Source: Closterium sp. Naga37s-1 (lineage: Eukaryota; Streptophyta; Zygnematophyceae; Desmidiales; Closteriaceae). From it: a DNA stretch of 64,000 nucleotides. The notes below the pieces were generated by a model. The model was given only the letters and a program-made list of their open reading frames with translations. It made no database searches and was not told the DNA's origin. Below are positions 21,301 through 30,827 of the stretch, piece by piece. Location of the stretch: NCBI GenBank assembly GCA_947471745.1, contig CANJKZ010000182.1, forward strand, positions 146,001 through 210,000. The letters run 5' to 3'. A program made the translations under genes and the position numbers. The number at the start of each line of letters is the position of its first letter. The first letter of the stretch is position 1.

Positions 21301-23045
21301 TCCTGCGCCGCCCCTTGTGCTGCTTGAGGCCCCGCCGCACCCAGGCGATTGCAGCGATTGGAGTTCTGCACGACCAAGAGGCAGGGGAGAATGGAATCAC
21401 TTGGTGTCATAACCTGCTTGAGATCAACTCCCTCGTCCCATACAGACGCCACCCTTCGCCCCGCTCACATCACTCCCACACTCCGCTGCGCACACACAGA
21501 CTCAACGTGTGCGCACAAACGCGAGAAGCACACGTGGCACGCCCTTGGACAATGGAGACGGGGGGCGAACGGCCTGGTGGCGCAGCGGCAGCCGGGCAAG
21601 GCGAGGCTAGGCAAGGCTCGGCTCGGCTGGGAGGAGCGCTGACCTGGTCGAAGAGGACGAGCAGGTTGGTGCGGCCAGTGGCGAAGGGCTGCTTGCAGGC
21701 GATGCAGCGGTAGTAGCGGTACAGCGCCGCCACCTCGCTGCCTGCATACGTCGCCAGCACTGCCAGCTGCCCCGCCGTGCAGAGAGAGAACAAGGCGGTG
21801 GAGAGAGGCAACAGGGCGGTGGAGAGAGACAACAAGACGGTGGAGAGAGACAGATGAAAGCACACGTGGGGAGAGAGGAAGAGAGAGGACGAACGCAGGT
21901 TGCGAGAGGCATGGAGAGGCACAGGAAGGCAGTGGAGCAAAGGCTGAAAACGGGAGGCAGTGGAGCAAAGGCTGAAAACGGGAGGCAGTGGAGCAAAGGC
22001 TGAAAACGGGAGGCAGTGGAGCAAAGGCTGAAAACGGGAGGCAGTGGAGCAAAGGCTGAAAACGGGAGGCAGTGGAGCAAAGGCTGAAAACGGGAGGCAG
22101 TGGAGCAAAGGCTGAAAACGGGAGGCAGTGGAGCAAAGGCGGAAAAGGAGATTAGGGTTCGGAAGGTGGGTTATGGGGGGCACCTGGTTGTGCGGGTTGC
22201 CAGTGGACGGCAGCATGAGCGCCGCTTGCATGTAGTAGCCAGCAGCCACCGACCAATCACGGGTCGCCATGTCACCATCGACAACGAGTTCCCGGTAGCG
22301 CGCGAGGTCGCCCAGGTACACGAGGCACTGCTGGCACGCCGCGCGCCACTTGTCGCTGTCGCCCGCCCTGCCCTGCTGAGACTGTGAATCTGCGACGCCG
22401 CGGTCGCACAGCAGGGCGCGGCGCGCCTTGAGCTTGCCGACGAGCTCGTGGAAGAACCCCGCCGCCTCCGACAGAAACCCGCGGTACACCGCCACCGCGC
22501 TCGCCGCCGTCGACGCTTCCGCGCGCTCGCCCGTCCCGTCGGACGCGCCTTGCGGACGCGCTTGCGCACGACGTGTGGCGGGGGACCCGCGGGAGAGGAT
22601 CGAGACGGACGCGGGCTGGCGATCTTGCGCGGAACCCGCCTTGGACGTGGCTGGCGCGGAACGGATGCGGCGGATCTGCGCGCGAAACTCCTCGATGCGA
22701 CTGTAGTGCAGGCGCCATAGCAGGTAGAGCACGTCGTGATCGACGGCGAAGCGGAAGTCGAGAAAGAGCAGCGCCTCATACGAGTCGCGGATCACCGCCC
22801 GCAGCTGCTGCACCGTCGCGTTCCGGGGGCTCTTGCTGGCCAGCAGCGCGCGCAGCTGCTGCTCCTGCTCGCCCACCTGCACACGGCGCACGCATGGCGC
22901 GTCAAATCGGCTGTAGGGCAAAGGAAGGATAACAACCAACGCGGATCCAAACAATACGACAGGACCACCGTACCTTCAGCCATCGCCTGCGCACGTCCGG
23001 TTGAACCTGAGAAGCTTGGGAATTTGATGCGTTGCCGGTCATCAT
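18385..23045 (-). CDS. SMG7: SMG7 (EST1-like nonsense-mediated decay factor)
   Basis: SMG7 binds phosphorylated UPF1 through a 14-3-3-like/TPR domain and drives nonsense-mediated mRNA decay; it belongs to the EST1 family. Inferred exons: 23045-22974, 22876-22184, 21766-21644, 21365-21184, 21031-18385. They sum to 3717 nt with matching phases: 1238 residues. Landmarks: LWRLHYSRIEEFRAQI (about 77-92), CLVYLGDLARYREL (208-221), AAGYYMQAALMLPSTGNPHN (235-254), LATYAGSEVAALYRYYR (259-275) and TRFVRLNGILFTHA (343-356) across the EST1 and TPR regions; then LRGFEPLPHV, an acidic run with EEEMIVFQPW near 845, and a long Ala/Pro/Gln-rich tail. ATG 23045 was chosen over 23052 because only it keeps frame through donor GAAG/GTACGG. 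An optional 75-bp intron (20155-20081) also keeps frame. It is the gene nearest the telomere, about 41 kb away. Confidence 0.9.
21928..22150 (-). repeat. 28-bp minisatellite with acceptor-like motifs in SMG7 intron 2
   Basis: Seven units at exact 28-bp spacing (CTGAAAACGGG at 21944, 21972, 22000, 22028, 22056, 22084 and 22112) plus a degenerate eighth. On the sense strand each reads GCCTCCCGTTTTCAG followed by CC, a pyrimidine tract plus CAG. The acceptor chosen for exon 3 is a different site at 21767. Confidence 0.92.
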
Positions 23046-23290
23046 CCATCATGCTACGCTAAATATCTCGTGATTACCCGGCGCGCCAAAGATGGTCAGC
23101 GTTGACGATTAGCTATGGAAAGAGCAGAGCTGAGAACATTCCGATTCCCCAACACGAGTGAATGGAAGAGTGGGTGGGGTGGGATGCACGACAATCTCCT
23201 TCCGTGCTTCAGAACTCACTTCGCTCGCCTCATCCAATCATCACCCACCACTATGCACCCCCAGGAAAGACTGCCGAGATTTTGTTTGAA
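23046..23290. other. SMG7 upstream region / start of subtelomeric repeats
   Basis: Contains the SMG7 5' UTR and probable promoter. No TATA box or other gene was recognised. Base composition becomes less GC-rich toward the satellite that follows. Confidence 0.45.
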
Positions 23291-24607
23291 TGCTGCGTTC
23301 TAAATTGGTCCAACAGATATCCAGAAAGGTTGGTATGTTAGGGCTTGCACAAATACACGTATTTGAGAAATTCCAGCTTGGTTCAGGCTCAAAGAAAAGT
23401 TCGGTGCCCGCAATGAAGGGTGTGTTGCCCACAAATGCTAAGGAAGCGCATGGATCCCTACATGCGTACGGAAAAACATCGAACGACCTGAATGTTATTG
23501 CATATTTGGTGGCCCATGCTCAAATACACAAACCGGAGCGATTTCAGCTTGGTTCGTGCGCGAAGAAAAGTTCCGCGCCTGCGATGAAGGCCGTGTTTGC
23601 CGACAAATGCTAAGGAAGCGCATGAATCTTTACATGCGTAGGGAAAAGCATTGAACAACCTGAATGTTATTGCATATTCGGGTGGCCCATGCTAAAATGC
23701 ACCTACCAGAGCAATTTCAGCTTGGTTCGCGCTCAACAAAATGTTCGGCGCTTACGATGACGAGTGCTTTTGCCGACAAATGCTAAAGAAGCGCATGGAT
23801 TCCTACAAGCGTAGGGAAAAACATCGAACGGTCTGAATGTTATTGCATATTCGGGAAACCCATGCCCAAATACACATCTCAAATCAATTTCAGCTTTGTT
23901 CGTGCGAAAAAAAAAAAAACAAAAATTGGGCGCCTGCGATGACGGCTGTTTTTTCATACAAATGCTAAGGATGCGCATAGATCCCAACAAGCGTAGGAAA
24001 AGCATCGAACGAACTGAATAAAATTGCATATTCTAGTGGCACATGCTCAAATACACCTATCAGAGCAATTTCAGCTTGGTTCGTGCGCAAAGAAAAGTTT
24101 GGCGGCTGCGATGACGACTGTTTTTGCAGACAAATGCTAAAGAAGCGCATTGATCCCTACAAGCGTAGGAAAAAACATCAAACGACCTGAATATTAGTGG
24201 ATATTCGGGTGGCCGATGCTCAAATACACATATCAGAGAAACTTCAGCTTGGTTTGTATGCAAAGAAAAGTTCGGTGCCAGCGATGACGGCTGCGTTTGC
24301 CGACAAATGCTAAGGAAGCGCATGGATCCCTACATGAATAGGGAAAAGCATCGAACGACCTGACTGTTATTGCGTATTCGGGTGGCCCATGCTCAAATAC
24401 ACCTATCATAGCAATTTCAGCTTGGTTTGCGCGCAAAGAAAAGTTCAACGCCTGCGATGACGGCTGTGTTTGCCGACAAATGCCAAGGATAGCATGGATG
24501 CCTACATGCGTAGGGAGAATCATTGAACGACCTGAATGTTATTGCATATTCGGGTGGCACATACTCAAATACACATATCAGAGCAATTTCTGCTTGGTTC
24601 GTGCGCA
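23290..24607. repeat. Decayed satellite, about 173-bp period, 7-8 copies
   Basis: The anchor ACAAATGCTA recurs at 23431, 23603, 23776, 23958, 24130, 24303 and 24476 (last copy ACAAATGCCA), i.e. spacings of 172, 173, 182, 172, 173 and 173 bp. Shared segments include AAGCGCATGGATCC, TATTGCATATTCGGGTGG, ATTTCAGCTTGGTT and AAAGAAAAGTTCGG. Copies differ by many substitutions and short indels, so the array is old. It is more AT-rich than the 181-bp family and not obviously related to it. Confidence 0.9.
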
Positions 24608-25433
24608 AAGTGCACATGTGCAGGAAGTGCAGCGGGCGCTCTTCATTCGCGAGCGCCGATTACCGATGATGCTTGCAACCCTCCCACGCCCTTGCTGGAT
24701 TGGTAATAGGCCCAGACAAGCGCAGCCACGTGACCAAGGGGAAGAAAAACGCTCGGAACGAGCGCTTCCACCCCCAAAACGCGGAAGGATCCGCACATGT
24801 GCAGGAAGTGCAGCGCGCGCTCTTCATTCACGAGCGCCGATGACCGATGATGCTCGCAACCCTCCCACGCCCGTGCTGGCTTGGTAATACGCCCAGACAA
24901 GCGCAGCCACGTGACCAAGGAGAAGAAAAACGCTCGGAACAAGCGGTTCCACCCCCAAAACGCAGAAGGATCCGCACATGTGCAGGAAGTGCAGCGAACA
25001 CTCTTCATTCGCGAGCGCCGATGACCGATGATGCTCGCAACCCTCCCACGCCCTTGCTGGCTTGGTAATAGGCCCACACAAGCGCAGCCACGTGACCCGG
25101 CGGAAGGAAAACGCTAGGAACGAGCGGTTCCACCCCAAAACGCGGAAGGATCCGCACATGTGCAGGAAGTGCAACGGACGCTCTTCATTCGCGAGCGCCG
25201 ATTACCGATGATGCTCGCAACCCTCCCACGCCCTTGTTGGCTTGGTAATAGGCCCAGACAAGTGCAGCCACGTGACCCAGCGGAAGAAAAACGCTCGGAA
25301 CGAGCGTTTCCACCCCCAAAACGCGGAAGGATCCGCACATGTGCAGGAAATGCAGCGGGCGCTCTTCATTTGCGAGCGCCGATGACCGATGATGTGTGCA
25401 ACCCTCCCACGCCCGTGATGGCTTGGTAATAGG
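24608..25433. repeat. 181-bp subtelomeric satellite, proximal block (about 4.6 copies)
   Basis: Start of the main satellite. The switch from the 173-bp family occurs at about 24608, at the palindrome GCACATGTGC. Monomers share CTTCATTCGCGAGCGC, GATGACCGATGATGCTCGC, CTTGGTAATAGGCCC, GCCACGTGACC and CGCTCGGAACGAGCG. The block is cut at 25433 by retrotransposon 1. Confidence 0.95.
25429..25433. repeat. Target-site duplication (ATAGG), left copy, element 1
   Basis: ATAGG precedes the element at 25429-25433 and recurs at 32245-32249, where the satellite monomer resumes. This is a 5-bp duplication as made by LTR-retrotransposon integrase. Confidence 0.95.
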
Positions 25434-25565
25434 TGTTAGAATCTAGAATAGAACGAGAATGAATGACTAAGGGAAAGTTGGGTACAAATGTAAACCCTAG
25501 AAAACTGTACCCCATATGTGCTACCCCACTATAGCCTACAGTAGCTATGTCATATAAATCTGACA
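25434..25565 (-). repeat. Element 1 LTR (3' LTR in element sense), 132 bp
   Basis: Terminal TG...CA (plus strand) with target duplication ATAGG outside. No base differs from the copy at 32113-32244 by eye. Contains AAACCCTAG, a telobox-like motif. Confidence 0.95.
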
Positions 25566-25573
25566 CACCCCCA
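25566..25573 (-). promoter_or_regulatory. Polypurine tract, element 1
   Basis: On the element strand TGGGGGTG lies directly before the 3' LTR. Such a purine tract primes plus-strand DNA synthesis. The same octamer flanks the 3' LTR of element 2 at 47320-47327. Confidence 0.75.
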
Positions 25574-25769
25574 TAGGCAAAGTGGGGGAGAACAAGGGGT
25601 CACAAGACCAGTCAAGCAAAGCAAAGCAAGCTCAGGGTGGATCACAAAGTCACCACACATTCCGAGCACAAGTTCAAGGCCACAAGGCCAGTTCACATGC
25701 AGGATTACATATATATATAAGGCTAGACAAGCAAGAGCAGGTGTATATATATATGCAACAGTAACAAGG

Positions 25770-28700
25770 TCAAGGGGTGAGCAAGTGAGGCAAGGTAGGC
25801 ACAAGACCCAGCTGAGTACAGAAGCGCTGATGATCACAAGGCGCAAGTGCCTTGGTGAAGATATCAGCAGTGTTGGCCTGAGAGGCCACGTACGCAAGCC
25901 GCAGCTGACCACGCTGCTGTAGCTCACGAGCAAGGAAGTAGCGGAGAGTAATGTGCTTCGTTCTGTGCTCCAGTCTCTGCTCTCGACACAAGGCCAGCAT
26001 GGCCTTGTTGTCTACGTACAGCACTGGAGGAGAACGAGGCGGCTCTCCGAGGTCAGTCAGCAGGTAGGTGAGCCAGCGAAGCTCCTGTGCAGCCATGGCC
26101 CCGGCGTAGATCTCAGCCTCACAACTGGAGCCGAGAACAGAAGACGAGCGGGTAGCCCGCCACGAAACAGAGCCGGAACCAAGGCTGAAGGTGTAACCCT
26201 GTGACGACCGCTGCGTAGCCTGGTCGTCAGCCCAAGAAGCGTCTGCGTGCCCAGTGAGGACCACTGGACTCTGCCCTCCAAGCACAAGCCCCATGCCCGA
26301 CGTACTGCACAAGTAACGCAACACCCTCTTCGCTGCAGCCATGTGCTCCGGTCTGTGTCTCCCAGGAGCAACATAGCGTGCGAGAATGCTAAGAGGGTAT
26401 GCGAGGTCAGGTCGTGTGCAGGTCATCAGGTACATGAGGCAGCCAACAAGCTCTGGGTACGGGCCACTCGACTCTACGGACTCATCCGAAGGCAGAGCTG
26501 AGAGCGAGTGGCGAGTAGGCAGAGGAGTGGCCTGAGGCGAGGAGTACGTGAAGCCGAAGCGCTGAAGGACCTGCTGCACCATGTGTGACTGAGTCAGGGT
26601 AATGGTGCGGCGTGCTCTGTCCCGGGTGATCTGCAAGCCAAGGTAGCTGCGCAGTTCACCCAGGTCTGTGCACGTGTGTCTCTTCTGCAGCTCGGACTTC
26701 ACGTGGGCGAGTCCAGCAGTGTCAGCCGTGGCAAAGACCAAGTCGTCGACGTACACGAGGATGTAGAACGACGGCAAAGAAGTGTCGGTGCGCAGAAACA
26801 GCGACGGGTCGGCAGTAGAGGGAGCAAACCCAAGAGCCGCAAGTGTAGTCCTCAGTGTGTCGTGCCACTCACGCGGTGCCTGGCGGAGACCGTAGACTGG
26901 TCGCCGGAGGCTCCACTGGGTGCCAGGAGGAAAAGACCCAGTGAAGCCAGGTGGGCGACGCAGCCAGATCTCCTCGTGCAGGCTGCCCTGCAAGAAAGCA
27001 GTGCTGAAGTCAAGAGAGTGCAGCTCGTAGTCGCGGTGAGCAGCTATGTGCAGCAGTACCCGAAGAGTGGTCATCTTCGGGGTGGGAGAGAAGGTCTGAA
27101 AGTAGTCAACTCCCTGCCGCTGACTGAAGCCACGAGCCACGTAACGCGCCTTGAAGACAGGCGGAGAACCCGGCGGTCGCTTCACCCTGAAAATCCACAT
27201 GCCACTGACGATGTTCGCCCCAGGCGGGGGAACCTCGTCAACGTAGGTGCCTGTGGACTTCCAGGAAGCCATCTCTGTGTCCATAGCTGCCTGCCACTGA
27301 GAGGAGTAGGGACCCTCTATCGCCTCCGCGTAAGAGCGCGGAGTCGGGATGTCAAGTGCATCCGGGTCTCCCTCAGGGGTAAGCAGTACGGACACGAGAT
27401 GAGGTGAAGCAGCAGCCAAACACTGGAACTCCTCCTGCCTGTCCTCAAGGACGTCCGTGCCAAGGGCACACTCACCCCCGACGGACGGAGGACAGACAGA
27501 CTCAGACTCAACGACAAGACTAGCAGCGTAGTCTAGACGACAGCGAGCAGCAAAGTCGACGAGCTCAGCAACTAGGGCAGACACAGCAGTGGACTCAAAG
27601 GAAGGGTCAGTGATGACAGTAGCAAGGAGACGCGTGACAGTAGGACTGGCAGCACGAAGAGAGTCCGACTCCGGGTCGGGAAGAGCAGGAAGAGAGGACT
27701 CAGGAGGAGAAGGCAAAGGGGCACGCAGAGGAGCAGTGGACGGACGCAGAGACATCCGGTGCGTGCCAGGGACAGGAGGAGGACGCTGACGCGAACCACG
27801 ACCACTAGAGCGAGCAGGACGGACAGGCGACACAGGGCGAGACGCAGGCTCACGACGCTCAGCCAGACCTCCAGTAGGACCAGTGTAGGGAGAAGGAGCG
27901 GGCAGTGGGGAGGCCGGCTGGAACTGTAACTGTGACGGGACAGGCTGTGGACACTCTAAGGGAGGAGGAGGACCAGTAGAAGGCGGGAGACCAAGAACCT
28001 GCTGAAGGAGCGGAACGAAGTACGGCCGAGGCCGCGCGGCGACTCCAGACACGGCAGGGACAGCACCAGTACCCCCAGCGGCAGCACCAGCGCTAGCAGC
28101 ACCTCCAGCTCCAGTACCTCCAGCAGCATCAGTAGCACCCCCAGCAGGACCGCCTCCAGGACCGACAGCAGTAGCCTCAGCGTCAACACCCTCAGCAGCT
28201 CCAGCTCCAGTCGTACCCGCAGGCCCAGCAGCTCCAGTACTCCCAGTACGAGCACCTCCGGGACCCGCGGCACCAGCACCCTCAGCAGCCGAAGAACCTC
28301 CAGCTCCAGCAGTACGCCTCCAGCGCCGGGCAAACCACTCGCGCAGCTCCTGTGGAGAGAGTGGCTCCCGCCGAGACGAAGCACCCGGAGAACCTCCAGG
28401 CTCAGCACCGCCAGACGCCACACGAGCAGGCCAAGCTCCCTCAGGCTCCGCACCCCCAGGCTCAGCACCTCCAGGCGTAGCACCCCCAGGCTCAGCACCC
28501 CCAGGCTCAGCACCCCCAGGCTCAGCACCCCCAGTAGTAGCACCCCCAGGCCCAGCACCCCCAGGCTCAGCACCCCCAGGAGTAGCACCCTCAGGCTCAG
28601 CACCCCCAGGCGTAGCACCCACACGCTCAGCACCCCCAGAGTCAGCACCCCCAGGCTCAGCACCCTCAGCAGCACCAGAGTCACCAGTAACCTCGACAGG

Positions 28701-30827
28701 CTCGACGGTGTCTACCTGGGACACACCTGAAGGGGCAGGACCCTGAGGGGGGAGGGGGTCTACCGGGGGGGGACCTGGCACAAGGAAGAGCGGTGGCGGG
28801 GGGAGGGACGGAGTGCGGTAGGGGAAGAGGCGGTAGTAGGGGACCGACTCGTCAAACGTGACGTCCTGGGAGGACAGAACACGGCGAGAGGTGGGGTGGT
28901 AGAACTGCCACCCTGGCGCGTCAGGGGGGAAGCCAAGGAAGACGCAAGGAGCAGCACGAGGGGACAGCTTGTCCGCAGACAAGTCGCGGACAAACGCCCG
29001 AGATCCCCAGACACGGAACGCAGACGCATCGCCAACCTTCCCCGTCCACAGCAAAGCTGGGGAGGTCTCCGGCATGGAGACCCTGGGGTGAAGGTTGATC
29101 TGATGCGCCGCGTACCGAAACGCAAACGGCCACAGAAAATGGGGGGCAGCCGCATGCATCATGGACGTACGGGCGACGTCCATGACCATGCCAATGCGGC
29201 GCTCAGCAATCCCATTTTGCTGTGGAGAGTCCGGAAGCGTGAAGGTCTGGCGGATGCCTCGTGCACGACAGTAGGCTCGCAGAAGGCCAGAGGAGAACTC
29301 TCCACCTCTGTCAGAGTGCAGACGCAGAACAGGAAAGTCCGAGCCGAAGCTCTGCCTGAGCTGGAGACGAGCTGCGCGGATCCAGTCGATCAACACCTCA
29401 GTGACATCACCCTTGCTGCGCAAGGGGAAGACTGTGGTGTAACGCGAGTAGTCGTCAACCACCAGCAGGAAGTAGCGCTCGTGACCCTGTCCACGGACGC
29501 GGGCCGGGCCCCACACGTCCATGTGAAGCGTCTGCAGCGGGGCCTCTGTCGGAGGAAACTGGGAGGAGTGAGGGGCAGCCCGCTGCCGCCCCTCGACACA
29601 AGGGATGCAGGTAGGGCCTGGGCCCGGAGGAAGGGGAGGGAGGGACCGGGGAAGACCAGAGACAAGGACACGGGAGGCCATGCCTCGGAGACGAAGCAGG
29701 GAGGGGTGACCAAGGCGGTGGTGCCAGAGGAGAGTCTCGTGCGACAGGAGGCGACACGAACAGGGGGCAGACTCAGGACCAGACCTGGACGCTGCAGCAA
29801 ACACCTGACCCGACGCAGCTACCTGACCAGACGCAGTGACTGGAGGAGACGCAGTGGTCAGTGTGTACAGGCTCGACCCCGGCCGACGTGTAAACGTGGC
29901 CAGGTGTCGGCCTGTCCGAGCGTCCGTGCAGTGGGTCACCCGCTGACTCGCAGGAGTGAACTGGTGAACCCCCGCATCCTGTAGGTCAGCACCACTCACC
30001 AAGTTCGTAGAGAACGAGGGGAGGTAAAGACCAGACAGGGTGCCAGAGGGGGCCGCCGGACATGGGAGGACAGTGGAGAAGTGAGCAAGGACAGGACCCC
30101 CAGAGGGGTCTGCCAGAGAGACTGCAACTGGCCGGCCAAGCGGCGTGAGTGTGGTGCGGTCTCGAAAGAAGGAGCGAGAAGCCCCCGAGTCAAGGGTGAA
30201 GGTGTGGGAGGCCGAAGCCGACGCAGTACCTGAGAGAGCAGACTCACCAGCACCTGAGGGAGCAGACACACCAGCACCTGAGGGAGCAGACACACGAGCA
30301 CCTAGAGCAGCAGCCTCACCAGCACCTGGGGTAGCAGACACGCGAGTACCGGGAGTGGTAGCCTCACCAGCACCTAGGGCAACAGACGCACGAGCACCTA
30401 GAGCGGCAGCCTCACTCACAGGACACGGCAGCTGCACCTGTCCACTACCAGAAGCTCCCAACCGACCCACTCCAGAGCGACTACCACTACGGCCACCCCG
30501 ACAGCCCCAACTAGCGTACCACGCACGAAGCTGCTGGGGTGAAAGAGGACACGGCAGCTGCACCTGTCCACTACCAGAAGCTCCCGACCGACCCACTCCA
30601 GAGCGACTACCACTACGGCCACCCCGACAGCCCCAACTAGCGTACCACTCACGAAGCTGCTGGGGCGTGAGGGACTCACGCGCACGGCCCTGGAGCTGCA
30701 TCTGGCCACGCCAGGAGTAGCAGTAGCAGTAGTAGTGGCAGTAACAGCAGTAACAGCAGGAGCAGTAGCAGTGGGAGTAGAAAAGGCAGTAGCAGCAGTA
30801 GCAGCGGTAGCAGTGCTGGCAGGGCAA
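25770..30827 (-). CDS. pol: Ty1/copia pol polyprotein (protease, integrase, RT, RNase H), intact
   Basis: Polyprotein of 1685 codons without interruption. Approximate residues: a Cys/Tyr tract 1-39 (translated AGTAGC-like repeat, so the start is uncertain); two 42-residue duplicates each with PQQLR(E/A)WYASWG (55 and 97); aspartic protease HTFTLDSGASRSFF (about 207-220); integrase HHRLGHPS and CIPCVEG zinc finger, catalytic HMDVWGP (about 432), LHSDRGGEF (about 502) and PQQNGIAERR (about 535); a long Pro/Ala/Gly linker with EPGGA repeats and LSPQELREWFARR; RT with LDFSTAFLQG and YVDDL (about 1357); RNase H with DASWADD (about 1527), EAEIYAG and YVDNKAM. All catalytic residues I can check are present. 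No gag or zinc knuckle precedes it, so particle formation would need Gag in trans. Confidence 0.93.
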   Translation of the reverse strand: MPCQHCYRCYCCYCLFYSHCYCSCCYCCYCHYYCYCYSWRGQMQLQGRARESLTPQQLREWYASWGCRGGRSGSRSGVGRSGASGSGQVQLPCPLSPQQLRAWYASWGCRGGRSGSRSGVGRLGASGSGQVQLPCPVSEAAALGARASVALGAGEATTPGTRVSATPGAGEAAALGARVSAPSGAGVSAPSGAGESALSGTASASASHTFTLDSGASRSFFRDRTTLTPLGRPVAVSLADPSGGPVLAHFSTVLPCPAAPSGTLSGLYLPSFSTNLVSGADLQDAGVHQFTPASQRVTHCTDARTGRHLATFTRRPGSSLYTLTTASPPVTASGQVAASGQVFAAASRSGPESAPCSCRLLSHETLLWHHRLGHPSLLRLRGMASRVLVSGLPRSLPPLPPGPGPTCIPCVEGRQRAAPHSSQFPPTEAPLQTLHMDVWGPARVRGQGHERYFLLVVDDYSRYTTVFPLRSKGDVTEVLIDWIRAARLQLRQSFGSDFPVLRLHSDRGGEFSSGLLRAYCRARGIRQTFTLPDSPQQNGIAERRIGMVMDVARTSMMHAAAPHFLWPFAFRYAAHQINLHPRVSMPETSPALLWTGKVGDASAFRVWGSRAFVRDLSADKLSPRAAPCVFLGFPPDAPGWQFYHPTSRRVLSSQDVTFDESVPYYRLFPYRTPSLPPPPLFLVPGPPPVDPLPPQGPAPSGVSQVDTVEPVEVTGDSGAAEGAEPGGADSGGAERVGATPGGAEPEGATPGGAEPGGAGPGGATTGGAEPGGAEPGGAEPGGATPGGAEPGGAEPEGAWPARVASGGAEPGGSPGASSRREPLSPQELREWFARRWRRTAGAGGSSAAEGAGAAGPGGARTGSTGAAGPAGTTGAGAAEGVDAEATAVGPGGGPAGGATDAAGGTGAGGAASAGAAAGGTGAVPAVSGVAARPRPYFVPLLQQVLGLPPSTGPPPPLECPQPVPSQLQFQPASPLPAPSPYTGPTGGLAERREPASRPVSPVRPARSSGRGSRQRPPPVPGTHRMSLRPSTAPLRAPLPSPPESSLPALPDPESDSLRAASPTVTRLLATVITDPSFESTAVSALVAELVDFAARCRLDYAASLVVESESVCPPSVGGECALGTDVLEDRQEEFQCLAAASPHLVSVLLTPEGDPDALDIPTPRSYAEAIEGPYSSQWQAAMDTEMASWKSTGTYVDEVPPPGANIVSGMWIFRVKRPPGSPPVFKARYVARGFSQRQGVDYFQTFSPTPKMTTLRVLLHIAAHRDYELHSLDFSTAFLQGSLHEEIWLRRPPGFTGSFPPGTQWSLRRPVYGLRQAPREWHDTLRTTLAALGFAPSTADPSLFLRTDTSLPSFYILVYVDDLVFATADTAGLAHVKSELQKRHTCTDLGELRSYLGLQITRDRARRTITLTQSHMVQQVLQRFGFTYSSPQATPLPTRHSLSALPSDESVESSGPYPELVGCLMYLMTCTRPDLAYPLSILARYVAPGRHRPEHMAAAKRVLRYLCSTSGMGLVLGGQSPVVLTGHADASWADDQATQRSSQGYTFSLGSGSVSWRATRSSSVLGSSCEAEIYAGAMAAQELRWLTYLLTDLGEPPRSPPVLYVDNKAMLALCREQRLEHRTKHITLRYFLARELQQRGQLRLAYVASQANTADIFTKALAPCDHQRFCTQLGLVPTLPHLLTP
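30420..30671 (-). repeat. 126-bp direct duplication at the start of element 1 pol
   Basis: GGACACGGCAGCTGC recurs at 30420 and 30546, and the whole 126-bp segment is nearly identical. It encodes two 42-residue modules that each contain LR(E/A)WYASWGCRGGRSGS. The frame is preserved. Confidence 0.88.

Noticed and set aside
21465..22136. Repeated AFAPLPPVFSLCSTASRFQP frames
   Set aside because: Intron 2 minisatellite of SMG7 read through. The period of 28 is not a multiple of 3, so several frames stay open.
23290..24607. 173-bp and 181-bp satellites as one family
   Set aside because: Only short words such as GCTTGGT are shared by eye. Length and composition differ, so common origin is not supported without alignment.
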